From Rhodospira sp. (lineage in GTDB: Bacteria > Pseudomonadota > Alphaproteobacteria > Rhodospirillales > Rhodospirillaceae): DNA of 14,817 nucleotides. Shown piece by piece: positions 1 to 7,707 of the stretch (positions within the stretch are counted from its first letter, which is position 1; each line of letters opens with the position of its first letter). The stretch lies in contig JANQGN010000225.1 in NCBI GenBank assembly GCA_028277295.1, positions 1 through 14,817 on the forward strand, read 5' to 3'. The translations under genes were made by a program, and so were the position numbers. The notes under the pieces are model-generated. The model saw only the letters and a list, made by a program, of their open reading frames with translations. It ran no database searches and was not told where the DNA came from.

Positions 1-714
1 CCGCAGCGCTACGGCCCGTTCTCCTTCGTCGTCAACACCGACAAGATCAGCCGGGCCACCGCCGAGGAGCAGGGCTGGAAGCTGTTCCTGGATCCGGCCC
101 TGAAGGGCCGTTACGGCATCCTGACCTACGACAACTGGAACATCATCCATATGTGCCTGACCGGGGACCAGAACCCGTTCGAGCCCATGGACGAGGCCGG
201 GCTTGAGGTGTTCCGGGGCACGGCATCCGCCATTTTTGGCGGCGCCCGCCTGCGGTCGGACGATCTGGTCGCCATGAACACCGCGCTGATCAACGGTGAG
301 ATCGACGCCTATTTCACAGGCGGCACCTACACCGCCAGCCCGGCGCGCCTGGACGGGCTCAACAACATTCGCGCCATCACGCCGGCCTCGGGTCCGGTGA
401 ACGGCAAGGGTGGCGTGGTGTGGATCGAACTGACCTCCGTGGTGAACAACCCCGATCCCAGCGCCTTGGCGGCGGACTTCCTGGCGTTCGTGCAGAAGCC
501 CGAGATCTGCAAGGCGGTCGGTTTCGCCGAGGGCACCTACAATCCGGTCGCGCAGATGGGCGACCCGGATGTGTTCGCCCTGTGGGACGAGGACGAGCTC
601 GACGCCATCCAGTGGGACTCACTGCAAGAGGAAATGGACCGCTCCGTCGAGTACGACGTTGTCGCGTCCTATGATGACTTGTCCACCCTCTACAACGCCG
701 CCAAGAGGGGCTAG
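1..714 (+). CDS. ABC transporter extracellular solute-binding protein, polyamine (PotD-like) type; 5' end missing
   Basis: Frame 1 is open from the first base to TAG at 712-714, giving the C-terminal 237 residues. The true start and any signal peptide lie outside the window. The product would be a periplasmic solute receptor delivering ligand to the importer encoded next door. Segments such as RYGPFSFVVNTDKI and DPALKGRYGILTYDNWN fit the second-lobe fold of spermidine/putrescine-type binding proteins, as do the C-terminal stretch around ADFLAFVQKPEICKAVGF and the WDSLQEEMDRS helix. The following ATPase and two permeases are of the same (PotABC-like) class, which supports the call. The ligand cannot be read from this fragment: polyamine, opine, amino-acid-like or other small compounds all occur in this family. 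Confidence is high for a binding protein and low for the substrate. Confidence 0.85.
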   Translation, partial: PQRYGPFSFVVNTDKISRATAEEQGWKLFLDPALKGRYGILTYDNWNIIHMCLTGDQNPFEPMDEAGLEVFRGTASAIFGGARLRSDDLVAMNTALINGEIDAYFTGGTYTASPARLDGLNNIRAITPASGPVNGKGGVVWIELTSVVNNPDPSALAADFLAFVQKPEICKAVGFAEGTYNPVAQMGDPDVFALWDEDELDAIQWDSLQEEMDRSVEYDVVASYDDLSTLYNAAKRG

Positions 715-785
715 CCCTCGTCCCGCGTGCCCGGCGCGTGGCCGCGTCAGGCCCGACCCGCGTGTCTCGCGCGCGTGTCCGGGAC

Positions 786-809
786 CCTGGCGCGGCACCG
801 CGCGCCAGG
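786..809 (+). other. Intercistronic GC-rich hairpin between binding protein and ATPase genes
   Basis: CCTGGCGCG (786-794) is perfectly complementary to CGCGCCAGG (801-809), with a 6-nt loop. It lies in the 144-nt gap between the binding-protein stop and the ATPase start. No T-tract follows, so it is not a canonical terminator. In ABC importer operons such a stem often stabilises the upstream message or partly attenuates the downstream genes, so that binding protein exceeds the membrane complex. That role is inferred here. Nothing else was recognised in the 715-858 gap. Confidence 0.6.
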
Positions 810-858
810 ACCGACGATGCCCAATGTTACGCCATGGCCGATCGGGGACCCTGCGTGA

Positions 859-1941
859 ATGACAAACAAGACAGTCCTGGAAATTGCCGGTCTCCACAAG
901 CGCTTCGGCGATTTCACCGCCCTGCACAGCCTTGACCTCAAGGTGCGGGACGGCGAGTTCCTGGCCATTGTCGGCCCCTCGGGCAGCGGCAAGACAACGC
1001 TGATCCGCCTGTTCGTGGGCATGGACGAACCCACGGACGGGACCATCTGGTTGCGTGGCAAGCGCATCGACATGGTGCCGGCGAACAAGCGCCCCACCTG
1101 CATGGTGTTCCAGTCCCTGGCCCTGTTTCCCCACATGACGGTGGGGCGGAACATTGAGTTTCCCCTTAAAATCCAAGGTGTCGGCAAGGACCAGCGGCAT
1201 GCGCGCGCGCTGGAGCTGCTGGATCTGCTGCGGCTGCCGCGCGCCTATTACAACCGGCGTGTCCATCAGTGTTCCGGTGGCGAGCGCCAGCGCATCGCCC
1301 TGGCCCGGGCGCTGGCCTTCGACCCGGACATCCTGTTCTTCGACGAGCCCCTGTCGGCCCTGGACTATCGGTTGCGCAAGACGCTGGAGAAGGAACTCAA
1401 GGACCTTCATGTCCGCACCGGCAAGACCTTCGTCTACATCACCCACAGCCTGGAAGAGGCGATGGCGATGTCCGACCGCATCGCCATCATGCGCGCGGGC
1501 CGGTTCGAGCAGGTCGCGCCGGCCGACGAAATCTACAACCGCCCGATCAGCCGCTTCGTGGCCGAGTTCATGGGCGAGGTGAACCTGTTCTCGGTGCGCG
1601 CCGACGAGGGTGGCGGGGTCCTCGCCGAGGGCATGGACCTGACGCCCGACGTGGGGCCGCGCCTGGGCCTGGCCGCCGCCGAGACCGGTACGCTGATGGT
1701 GCGGCCCGAGAACGTCTGGTTTGTGGGCGCCGGCAACGGGCGCGGCGGCGACATGATGGCGCGCGGCCACCTGCGGGGCGAACTCAACCTCGGCTCCCGG
1801 TTCCAGTACGAGGTGGAAAGCGAGACCGGCCAGCGGCTGACCGTGGAGACATCGCGGGAGGGACGCCACGACGGCCCGCTGGGCGAGCCGGTGACTCTGG
1901 CCTGGTCACTGGACCGCTGCCACCTCATCCAAGGCGAGTAG
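859..1941 (+). CDS. ABC transporter ATP-binding protein, spermidine/putrescine (PotA-like) class
   Basis: This 360-aa protein is the usual length for a PotA-type importer ATPase and would power uptake from the cytoplasmic face. Visible motifs are Walker A GPSGSGKT (39-46), Q-loop Q85 in VFQSLALFPHMT, signature CSGGE (138-142), Walker B ILFFDEP (158-164), D-loop SALD (166-169) and switch His196 in ITHS. Residues from about 240 onward form the C-terminal regulatory TOBE-type domain, including LMVRPENVW and the region around 285-355. The signature has CSGGE where most family members have LSGGQ. The ATG at 859 begins exactly at the usual N terminus (TVLEIAGLHKRF); only a weak GGGGA sits upstream. 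It is followed 14 nt later by the first permease gene, in one transcription unit. Confidence 0.93.
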   Translation: MTNKTVLEIAGLHKRFGDFTALHSLDLKVRDGEFLAIVGPSGSGKTTLIRLFVGMDEPTDGTIWLRGKRIDMVPANKRPTCMVFQSLALFPHMTVGRNIEFPLKIQGVGKDQRHARALELLDLLRLPRAYYNRRVHQCSGGERQRIALARALAFDPDILFFDEPLSALDYRLRKTLEKELKDLHVRTGKTFVYITHSLEEAMAMSDRIAIMRAGRFEQVAPADEIYNRPISRFVAEFMGEVNLFSVRADEGGGVLAEGMDLTPDVGPRLGLAAAETGTLMVRPENVWFVGAGNGRGGDMMARGHLRGELNLGSRFQYEVESETGQRLTVETSREGRHDGPLGEPVTLAWSLDRCHLIQGE

Positions 1942-1955
1942 GGGAGGGACGCGCG

Positions 1956-2810
1956 ATGGACCGTCTTAACAGCCGCCTTGGCGCCCTGGCCGCCACGCCG
2001 ATGCTGGTCCTGCTGGGCCTGACCTTCCTGGTGCCCATGCTGGTGGTGGCCGCGTTCTCCGTCATGCCGCCCAAGGTCTTCGACCTGTGGCACTGGCCCG
2101 ATGTCTCCGCCTACGGGGAGATCCTGCGCCAGGGGTACTGGAAATCGCTGGCGTGGTCCCTGGGCATGGCGCTGGCCTCGACCGCCATTCTGTTCGTGAT
2201 CTGCTGGCCGCTGGCCTACGCGATGGCCAAGGTCTACCGGCGCTTCACCCTGGTCCTGACGATCGGGGTGGTGATGACGCTGTTCGTCTCGGAGAACATC
2301 CGCCTGTTCGGCTGGGTGTTGACCCTGATGAAGGGGGGCCTGATCGAGGGGTACGTTCGCCACTGGACGGGTATCGGCTTCGACGGCCTGCTGTACAACG
2401 TGCCGGTCATCATCTTCGGCCTGGTCTACGTCTATCTGCCGTTCATGCTGTTCCCGCTGGCCCAGGGCATCGCCATGGTGCCGGACGACGCGCGCCAGGC
2501 CGCCGCCGACCTGGGGGCGACCCGAAAACGCATCCTCTGGGAAATCGACCTGCCCTTGGCCGCGCCGGGCATCGTCGTTGGCTGCCTGCTGACCTTCGTG
2601 CTGGCGGCCGGGGCCATCGCCGAGTCCAAGTTGCTGGGCGGGCAGGCGGTGATCGTCATCGCCGACGAGGTGGAGACGGCCTTCACCTACGGGCAGAACT
2701 GGCCGCTGGGGTCGGCCCTGGCCATGGTGCTGATCGCCATCGTGGGCGCCATCGCCGTCGTTGGGGTGACCCGCGTCGATCTGGACGCCCTCATGGGGAG
2801 GCGCCGCTGA
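1956..2810 (+). CDS. ABC transporter permease, PotB-like
   Basis: This 284-aa integral membrane protein forms one half of the transport channel. Hydrophobic segments occur near residues 15-35, 66-90, 98-115, 148-170, 205-222 and 250-272, fitting the six-helix BPD_transp_1 fold. The cytoplasmic coupling (EAA) loop is visible around 178-205 (DDARQAAADLGATRKRIL, then DLPLAAPGI), where the ATPase docks. The ATG at 1956 is chosen because GGGGAGGG (1941-1948) lies 7 nt upstream and the hydrophobic N terminus starts correctly. The open frame extends much further upstream but overlaps the ATPase gene. The stop codon overlaps the next start codon (TGATG), which indicates translational coupling. Confidence 0.92.
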   Translation: MDRLNSRLGALAATPMLVLLGLTFLVPMLVVAAFSVMPPKVFDLWHWPDVSAYGEILRQGYWKSLAWSLGMALASTAILFVICWPLAYAMAKVYRRFTLVLTIGVVMTLFVSENIRLFGWVLTLMKGGLIEGYVRHWTGIGFDGLLYNVPVIIFGLVYVYLPFMLFPLAQGIAMVPDDARQAAADLGATRKRILWEIDLPLAAPGIVVGCLLTFVLAAGAIAESKLLGGQAVIVIADEVETAFTYGQNWPLGSALAMVLIAIVGAIAVVGVTRVDLDALMGRRR

Positions 2811-3616
2811 TGCATCCCTCCGCCCTCTCCCGCGCGGGATTCCTGGGATACGGCCTGCTGATCCTGGCGTTCCTCTATCTGCCGCTGGTGGCCGTCGGCT
2901 TCGCCTCCATCTCCAAGGCGCGCTACCTGACCTTCCCCATCCGCCGCTACGACACCGGCTGGTACGCCGAGGCCGTGGCCAGCGACACCGTGCAGACACT
3001 GCTGATCCTGTCGCTGAAGGTGGCCGGGCTGGTCACCGTCATCAGCATGGTGGTGGGCTTCTTCGGTGCCCTGGCCTTCGCGCGCTACCACTGGCGCTTT
3101 CGGGGCCTGTTCCAGAAGCTGATCCTGCTGCCCATCTTCTTCCCCCAGGCGGTGCTGGGGCTGGCGCTGCTGATGTGGTTCAACGCCCTGGGCGTGGTGC
3201 CATCCTGGCACACGGCGGTGGTGGCCCATCTGGTGTGGATCTCGCCCATCGCCACCCTGATCATCGCCATCCGCGCCTATAGCTTCGACCCGACGCTGGA
3301 GGAGGCCGCCCGCGACATGGGCTGCTCCACGATCCAGATCCTGCGCGACATCACCATTCCGCTGCTGATGCCGGGGGTGATCTCGGCGGGTCTGTTCGCC
3401 TTCCTGTTGAGCTGGGGGAACTTCCCGCTATCCTTGTTCACCACCGGCGCGGATTCCACGCTGCCCGAATGGCTCTACGCCAAGATGGTGTCGGGATACT
3501 CCCCGCTGGTCCCCACCGTGGGCATCCTGACGGTTCTGGCATCCGTCGCGCTGGTCGCCGTGGGGCTGCTGGTGCCGGCGGTCCTGCGCCGCTGGCGTGG
3601 CGGCGGTGCCGGCTGA
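2810..3616 (+). CDS. ABC transporter permease, PotC-like
   Basis: This 268-aa second channel subunit has hydrophobic segments near residues 11-32, 62-90, 103-125, 136-156, 186-204 and 234-258. The coupling loop EEAARDMGCSTIQILRDI followed by PLLMPGV (about 164-190) is a good EAA motif. The ATG at 2810 shares its A with the stop of the PotB-like gene, so the two subunits are probably made in equal amounts. The protein ends in a short basic tail (RRWRGGGAG). Two distinct permeases plus one ATPase and one binding protein match the polyamine/iron-type importer layout. Confidence 0.92.
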   Translation: MHPSALSRAGFLGYGLLILAFLYLPLVAVGFASISKARYLTFPIRRYDTGWYAEAVASDTVQTLLILSLKVAGLVTVISMVVGFFGALAFARYHWRFRGLFQKLILLPIFFPQAVLGLALLMWFNALGVVPSWHTAVVAHLVWISPIATLIIAIRAYSFDPTLEEAARDMGCSTIQILRDITIPLLMPGVISAGLFAFLLSWGNFPLSLFTTGADSTLPEWLYAKMVSGYSPLVPTVGILTVLASVALVAVGLLVPAVLRRWRGGGAG

Positions 3617-3677
3617 TCACGGCGCCATCCGCGCCAAACCCGAAGCAAACGCATCACGGGAAGAGGGAAGGTGTGCC

Positions 3678-4457
3678 ATGTTGACCACGATCGAGGGGCG
3701 AAGCTGCATCATTACCGGAGCCTCGAAGGGCATCGGCAAGGGGATCGCCCGTGTCTTCGCGCGCAACGGCGCCAGGGTGATGGTGGTGGCCCGGGGCGAG
3801 GCCGAGGCGCGGGCGACGGTCGAGGAGATCCGGGCGGCGGGTGGCATCGCCGAGATGTCCCTGTGCGATGTGTCCGACTGGGCGCAGGTCCAGGCGACGG
3901 TGGACGCGACCGCGACGGCCTTCGGCGGAGTGGACATCCTGTGCTCCAACGCCGGAGTCTTTCCCCAGGCCAAGATGGTGGACATGGACCCGGCCGAGTG
4001 GGACCACGTGATGACCACCAACCTGAAAAGTACCTTCCTGTGCGTGAAGGCCTGCATCCCCTGGTTCGAGAAGGCCGGGCGTGGGCGCGTGGTGGTGACC
4101 TCGTCGATCACCGGGCCGGTGACGGGTTTTCCCGGCTGGACCCACTACGGCGCCTCCAAGGCCGGCCAGCTTGGGTTCCTCAAGACGGCGGCCATCGAGC
4201 TGGCCCGCTACAACACCACCATCAACGCCGTGAAGCCGGGCAACGTCTACACCGAGGGGCTGGCCGACCTGGGCGAGGAGTATCTGGCCACCATGGCGGC
4301 CTCGATCCCGCTCAAGCGTCTCGGCTCGGTCGAGGATATCGCCAACGCCGCCCTGTTCTTCGCCTCCGACGAGGCCGGCTATGTCACCGGTCAGGCGCTG
4401 GTCGTCGACGGCGGCCAGATCCTGCCGGAGTCCCTGGAAGCCTTGCAGGAGATGTAG
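3678..4457 (+). CDS. SDR-family NAD(P)-dependent oxidoreductase (UcpA/FabG-like)
   Basis: This 259-aa protein has the classical short-chain dehydrogenase length. It shows the dinucleotide-binding motif TGASKGIG (13-20), the NAG motif (91-93), and the catalytic set Asn115, Ser143, Tyr157 and Lys161 (YGASK). The C-terminal signature includes DEAGYVTGQALVVDGG. The ending GGQILPESLEAL resembles E. coli UcpA more than acyl-carrier reductases, but the substrate cannot be read from sequence. The ATG at 3678 follows an AGGGAAGG ribosome-binding site. The gene lies 61 nt after the permease gene on the same strand, so it may oxidise or reduce the imported compound or a breakdown product; that link is contextual only. 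No clear terminator follows it. Confidence 0.9.
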   Translation: MLTTIEGRSCIITGASKGIGKGIARVFARNGARVMVVARGEAEARATVEEIRAAGGIAEMSLCDVSDWAQVQATVDATATAFGGVDILCSNAGVFPQAKMVDMDPAEWDHVMTTNLKSTFLCVKACIPWFEKAGRGRVVVTSSITGPVTGFPGWTHYGASKAGQLGFLKTAAIELARYNTTINAVKPGNVYTEGLADLGEEYLATMAASIPLKRLGSVEDIANAALFFASDEAGYVTGQALVVDGGQILPESLEALQEM

Positions 4458-4610
4458 CGAGCGCCCAGGGCCATGGCCCGTCATTGGTCAGGAGCCGTGG
4501 GACCGGCGCCGGCGGGGCGTGTTTGGGGCCTGCGCGATTTTTGTTGCGCGCGGTCGGTGTCCAACCCAGATCGATGGTGTCCGGTCGCCCGAACGGGGGC
4601 CGGACGAGAC

Positions 4611-4720
4611 GCCGGGGGCTGGTGCCTCGGATTACCGGCCCACCCCGGTCCACGCCGGGACGCGATCCACGGGATGCGTCCCCCCTGTCCTGAAGTCGCT
4701 TCTCTAGGAGGACTTTGACC
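4611..4720 (+). promoter_or_regulatory. Probable ROSE-type RNA thermometer in the hsp20 leader
   Basis: Four successive hairpins can be drawn by eye before the Hsp20 start codon. They are 4612-4617/4625-4630 (one G-U pair), 4634-4638/4645-4649, 4657-4663/4676-4682 (continued by ATCC/GGAT, 4665-4668/4672-4675), and a final one that buries the ribosome-binding site. In the last, AAGTC (4693-4697) pairs with GACTT (4711-4715). Then G4698 faces G4710, C4699 pairs with G4708 with A4709 bulged, T4700 faces G4707, and T4701 pairs with A4706. The strand opposite the Shine-Dalgarno AGGAGGA (4706-4712) reads TCGCT (4696-4700), which fits the conserved UYGCU element of ROSE thermometers. A G-G opposition is also typical of that family. 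Known ROSE elements control alphaproteobacterial small heat-shock genes by melting at heat-shock temperature. The folding was done manually; the function is inferred. The upstream stretch 4458-4610 holds no gene and no confident promoter. Confidence 0.7.
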
Positions 4721-5191
4721 ATGCGTACCTTCGACCTGAGCCCGCTGCATCGCTTCGCCATCGGCTTCGACAATGTGAGCCGTCTGCTCGACGCGGCCAA
4801 CCGCGTGGACGACCAGGCCACCGCCTACCCGCCCTACAATATCGAGAAGGTGTCCGAGAACGGTTATCGCATCACCATGGCCGTGGCCGGCTTCGCGCCG
4901 GAGGACCTGGATGTCACCCTGCACGACTCCACGCTGGTGATCTCCGGCCGCATGGAGCGTGACCAGCCGGCCGCCCAGATCCTGCATCGCGGCATTGCCG
5001 GCCGTGCCTTCGAGCGCAAGTTTGAACTGGCCGATCATATCAAGGTCCAGGGCGCCAGCCTCGAGAATGGCCTGCTGCATGTGAACCTGGAGCGGATCGT
5101 TCCGGACGAGAAGAAGCCGCGTAAGATCGCCATCGCCGCCGGAGCCACCGGCCCGAGCGCGCTGGAGCACGGCGAGACGCAGGCCGCGTAA
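4721..5191 (+). CDS. Small heat-shock protein, Hsp20/IbpA family
   Basis: This 156-aa protein is an ATP-independent holdase chaperone that would bind unfolding proteins in the cytoplasm. The N-terminal arm contains LSPLHRFAIGFDNVSRLLD, typical of the IbpA/class A alphaproteobacterial group. The alpha-crystallin domain runs from about 38 to 138 (YPPYNIEKVSENGYRITMAV, then a GFAPEDLDV strand, and LENGLLHVNLER near 115-126). A C-terminal I-x-I anchor, IAI, lies in the KIAIAAG segment. The ATG at 4721 is preferred over an in-frame TTG at 4715: it lies 8 nt after a perfect AGGAGGA and the family begins this way. The gene appears monocistronic, with a structured leader before it and a terminator after it. 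Confidence 0.94.
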   Translation: MRTFDLSPLHRFAIGFDNVSRLLDAANRVDDQATAYPPYNIEKVSENGYRITMAVAGFAPEDLDVTLHDSTLVISGRMERDQPAAQILHRGIAGRAFERKFELADHIKVQGASLENGLLHVNLERIVPDEKKPRKIAIAAGATGPSALEHGETQAA

Positions 5192-5192
5192 C

Positions 5193-5212
5193 GGCACCGT
5201 TTGGCCGGTGCC
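5193..5212 (+). other. Short hairpin just after hsp20 stop
   Basis: GGCACCG (5193-5199) pairs with CGGTGCC (5206-5212) around a 6-nt loop. It starts two bases after the hsp20 stop and precedes the stronger hairpin at 5223. It probably protects the 3' end or forms part of a tandem terminator; no T-tract follows it. Confidence 0.5.
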
Positions 5213-5222
5213 CGAACGTCTT

Positions 5223-5254
5223 GGGGCGGGTCCCATCGGGACCCGCCCCGTTCG
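5223..5254 (+). terminator. Strong GC-rich terminator-like hairpin after hsp20
   Basis: GGGGCGGGTCCC (5223-5234) and GGGACCCGCCCC (5238-5249) form a perfect 12-bp stem with a 3-nt loop, followed by only a short GTTCG. It lies between the hsp20 gene and the convergent buf operon. The stem is strong, but the T-poor tail is weak for an intrinsic terminator, as is common in GC-rich genomes. Being symmetric, it could also stop transcription coming from the other side. Confidence 0.7.
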
Positions 5255-5329
5255 CGTGACCGCCACTGACCGCGGCCGGCGACCCCCTGTTCCCAGGCCG
5301 ACCGAGATGACCGGGGAGAGGGGTGGCGA

Positions 5330-5377
5330 GAGGCCGATGGGATCGATCACCCCAGTCCGGTGACCCACGTCGGCCTC
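5330..5377 (-). terminator. Probable end-of-operon hairpin for bufABCD
   Basis: An extended stem is formed by GAGGCCGA (5330-5337) with TCGGCCTC (5370-5377), TGGG (5338-5341) with CCCA (5364-5367), and TCACC (5347-5351) with GGTGA (5359-5363). That gives 17 pairs with two small internal interruptions. It lies 26 nt past the bufD stop in the direction of transcription. No T-tract follows on that strand, so it may be a Rho-assisted or mRNA-end structure. The rest of the 5255-5403 gap shows nothing else. Confidence 0.55.
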
Positions 5378-5403
5378 GTCTTTCGGCTCCAAGCCTGTTC
5401 TGG

Positions 5404-5895
5404 TCAGCGTCCCCGCGCGATCTGCCGCCCCAGGAGGTGGTCCAGCGACAGCGGCCCCGGGCCCCGCAGCACCAGCAGCAACAGGGCCGTGGCCCACAAG
5501 GCATGATCCGGCCAGCTGTTCGGATAGACGAAGATCTGGATGACGATCGTCATTCCCAGAAGCCCCAGCGCCGACAGCCGGGTGGCCAAGCCCAGCACCA
5601 ACAGCACGGGCAACACGTGTTCGGTGAGTGTCGCGGTTTGCGCGGCCAACTCCGGCGGCAACAGCGGCACCTTGTATTCTTCCTGGAACAGGAAATAGGT
5701 GGAGGGCGTGATCTCCCACCCCGAGACCTTGTTCTGGCCGGAGCGGAAGAAGACCCCGGCGACGCCGATGCGGGCGAACAGCCCAATCACCCAGAGGGGA
5801 ACGCCCTCCGTCAGGGTCGTGACCCAACCCAAGGCGCCGCCGCCCGCCGGCCGGTCGGGCGCCGTGGTCTCCGCGGGTGTCGTCTCGGCGGTCAT
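5404..5895 (-). CDS. bufD: DoxX-family membrane protein of the bufferin operon (BufD)
   Basis: This 163-aa protein has a hydrophilic, Thr/Pro-rich first 20 residues and about four hydrophobic helices (roughly 31-51, 93-109, 110-124 and 131-145). Its DoxX-family features include ARIGVAGVFFRSGQNKVSGW (41-60), the TEHVLPVLLVLGLATRLSAL segment (91-110) and the FVYPNSWPDHALWA segment. DoxX proteins are small inner-membrane proteins that often accompany DUF2282/DUF692/DUF2063 genes; their exact role there is unsettled. The ATG at 5895 overlaps the upstream bufC stop by four bases (ATGA) and has GGAGGA 9 nt before it. Both point to coupled translation as the last gene of the operon. Confidence 0.88.
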   Translation of the reverse strand: MTAETTPAETTAPDRPAGGGALGWVTTLTEGVPLWVIGLFARIGVAGVFFRSGQNKVSGWEITPSTYFLFQEEYKVPLLPPELAAQTATLTEHVLPVLLVLGLATRLSALGLLGMTIVIQIFVYPNSWPDHALWATALLLLVLRGPGPLSLDHLLGRQIARGR

Positions 5896-6722
5896 GTCGG
5901 GTGCTCCTCCGAAGGGTTGTCGTGCGGGGCGGCGGATGGGACCGTGACCTCGGTCAACAGCCCCAGGGACAGGATGCGGGTCAGGGCCCAGGCCATATCG
6001 AAGGCCGGATCCGTGCGCGCGGCGGCGTGCGCGGCGGTCTTCAGGGGGTGGCCCATGCTCAGCGCGAACAGCAGCGAAAGCGTGCCCTGGTCCGCGCGGC
6101 GCATCAGCACCGTCTCGTCTGGGCGGCCAATTAGCACCGTGGCGCCGCCCTCGGCCAGCGACACGGTGCCGTTGCTGGGCCAGTCGGGTTGATGCATGGC
6201 CCAGATACGGTCGACCGGCCAGGCGGACACCACGAAGCGGAACGACGGGTGGACGGCGCACCGGGCGCGTGGCAGTTGATCGGCCGGAAGGCGCGCCAGG
6301 GCATCCGGCGCCAAGGACGTGGCGTCGGCGGCGTCCAGCGCGCTCAGGCGTGCCATTTCCAGGCGGGCCACGTCGGGCAGGTAGGGATGATCGGCGGCCG
6401 GCGCATAGGACGTTAGAAAGTCGGCGAACCCCTCGCCCCAGTAGGCGAGAATCGGTGAGGTGGGCGGGTGAGCGCGCAGGAAAGCGCGCGCCGCCTGGGC
6501 GAAGAACGCCTCGCCCACCAGCGCCTTGACCACCGGAAGATTGTCGCCCAACGCCTCGATCAGCGTGATGTGCGTTGTGTTGCGATGGATGGCCAGGCGC
6601 TGTGCCGGCGTCAGACCCAGGCCGGCGATACCCACCTCGGCGGCCGGCCCATGGTCGTCTGCGCCCAGCACCGTGTCGCGGATGGCGGCCTGAAGGGCGG
6701 CCAGGGATGGCGCGTGCGTCAT
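5892..6722 (-). CDS. bufC: Bufferin partner protein, DUF2063 / HvfC-BufC family
   Basis: This 276-aa protein is the usual size for this family. The N-terminal DUF2063 domain covers about residues 5-105; it includes QRLAIHRNTTHITLIEALGD (41-60), the LVGEAFFAQAARAFLRAHPP stretch and LAYWGEGFADFL. The C-terminal half (DHPYLPDVARLEMARLSALD, 111-130, then the AVHPSFRFV and RRADQGTLSLL segments) is a second domain thought to recognise the precursor peptide. Together with BufB it would form the modifying complex acting in the cytoplasm before export. The start at 6722 lies 3 nt after the bufB stop and 7 nt after GGAGGA inside the bufB end. The stop overlaps bufD. The family assignment is firm; the peptide-binding role comes from knowledge of related systems. 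Confidence 0.9.
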   Translation of the reverse strand: MTHAPSLAALQAAIRDTVLGADDHGPAAEVGIAGLGLTPAQRLAIHRNTTHITLIEALGDNLPVVKALVGEAFFAQAARAFLRAHPPTSPILAYWGEGFADFLTSYAPAADHPYLPDVARLEMARLSALDAADATSLAPDALARLPADQLPRARCAVHPSFRFVVSAWPVDRIWAMHQPDWPSNGTVSLAEGGATVLIGRPDETVLMRRADQGTLSLLFALSMGHPLKTAAHAAARTDPAFDMAWALTRILSLGLLTEVTVPSAAPHDNPSEEHPT

Positions 6723-6725
6723 GCC

Positions 6726-7658
6726 CTAGTCCTCCGCGATCCCGGCGGCGCGGTCGGTTGCCGCCGCCGTCAGAAGAGCGCTTACGCGCCCGGCCTCGGC
6801 CACCAACTCGGCCCAGGGTGGAATGTTGGTGTCCCGCTCCAGAAGGGTCGGGCGCGGACCGGCGCGGCGCAGCGTCTCGGTGTAAAGGGCCAGGACCTCG
6901 TCGGGCGCGGGCGAGCCGTGGTCGTCGATGCGGATTTCGACACCGTCCACGGCGCGCACGGCATGACCGGCCACATGAATCTCGCCGACGGTCGCCAGCG
7001 GCAGGGCGTCCAGATAGGCCAGGGGGTCGAACGACAGATTGTGGGCGCTGACGACGATGTTGTTCACATCCAGCAGCAACCCGCAGCCGGTCCGCCTGAC
7101 CAGGGCGCTCAGGAAAGCGGGCTCGTCATAATCGGCCTCGACAAAGGCCAGGTAGCGTGACGGGTTTTCGACCAGAATCGGCCGGCCCAGCGCCTCCTGG
7201 GTCTGGTCCACGTGGCGGGAGACGAGATCCAGCGCCTCATCGGTATAGGGCAGGGGCAGCAGGTCGTTCAGATAGGCGCCACGCGTGCCGCACCAGGCCA
7301 GGTGCTCGGAGACCAGGGCCGGCTGATAGCGGTCCACCACCCGGCGCAGCCGCGCCAGGTGGGACCGGTCCAGGCCCTCGGCGCCACCGAGGGACAGACC
7401 CACCCCATGCACCGACATCGGATGGTCGCGGCGCACGGCTTCCAGGGCGTGCCGGCGCGGGCCGCCCGCCTGCATGGCGTTTTCGGCGTGCACCTCCACC
7501 CAGGACACCGGGCCGGGATGGGTCCGCAACTCGACGATGTGCGCGGACTTGAGGCCAACACCCATGGCCGTGTCGGCCAATGTGTCCGGACCCGATTGCC
7601 CACAGAGGGGGACGGCGCCCCTGGGCGTCGCCTGGGGTGGACCGGAGAGGTGGGTCAT
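6726..7658 (-). CDS. bufB: Multinuclear non-heme iron oxidase (MNIO, DUF692), bufferin-modifying enzyme BufB
   Basis: This 310-aa TIM-barrel enzyme belongs to the DUF692 family, which uses two or three iron ions and oxygen to modify cysteines of ribosomal peptides. Likely metal ligands and family motifs, in order, are GVGLK (33-37), EVHAEN (55-60), SVHGVGLSLGG (82-92), SEHLAWC (117-123), LVENPSRYLAF (162-172), LLLDVNNIVVSAHNL (194-208), GEIHVAGHA (225-233), DDHGSP (245-250) and LLERDTNIPPW (272-282). The His, Asp, Asn and Glu positions expected for a multi-iron site all appear present. The ATG at 7658 is chosen over an upstream in-frame ATG at 7853 because GGAGGT sits 8 nt before it and the family begins shortly before the GVGLK strand. 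The longer frame would overlap bufA. Confidence 0.93.
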   Translation of the reverse strand: MTHLSGPPQATPRGAVPLCGQSGPDTLADTAMGVGLKSAHIVELRTHPGPVSWVEVHAENAMQAGGPRRHALEAVRRDHPMSVHGVGLSLGGAEGLDRSHLARLRRVVDRYQPALVSEHLAWCGTRGAYLNDLLPLPYTDEALDLVSRHVDQTQEALGRPILVENPSRYLAFVEADYDEPAFLSALVRRTGCGLLLDVNNIVVSAHNLSFDPLAYLDALPLATVGEIHVAGHAVRAVDGVEIRIDDHGSPAPDEVLALYTETLRRAGPRPTLLERDTNIPPWAELVAEAGRVSALLTAAATDRAAGIAED

Positions 7659-7707
7659 GACGCGGGACCTCCGCCATCGGGGAGAGCTGAGACAGGCCCT
7701 GGTGAGC

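Noticed and set aside
619..1869. Long open frame on the - strand opposite the ATPase gene
   Set aside because: It is antisense to a gene with all ABC motifs and its translation is low-complexity His/Gln/Gly/Ala-rich; a shadow frame typical of GC-rich DNA.
4541..4571. TTGTTG with CCCAGAT as a heat-shock sigma promoter for hsp20
   Set aside because: Both boxes match the RpoH consensus poorly and no CTTG box is present in 4458-4610, so the promoter cannot be assigned.
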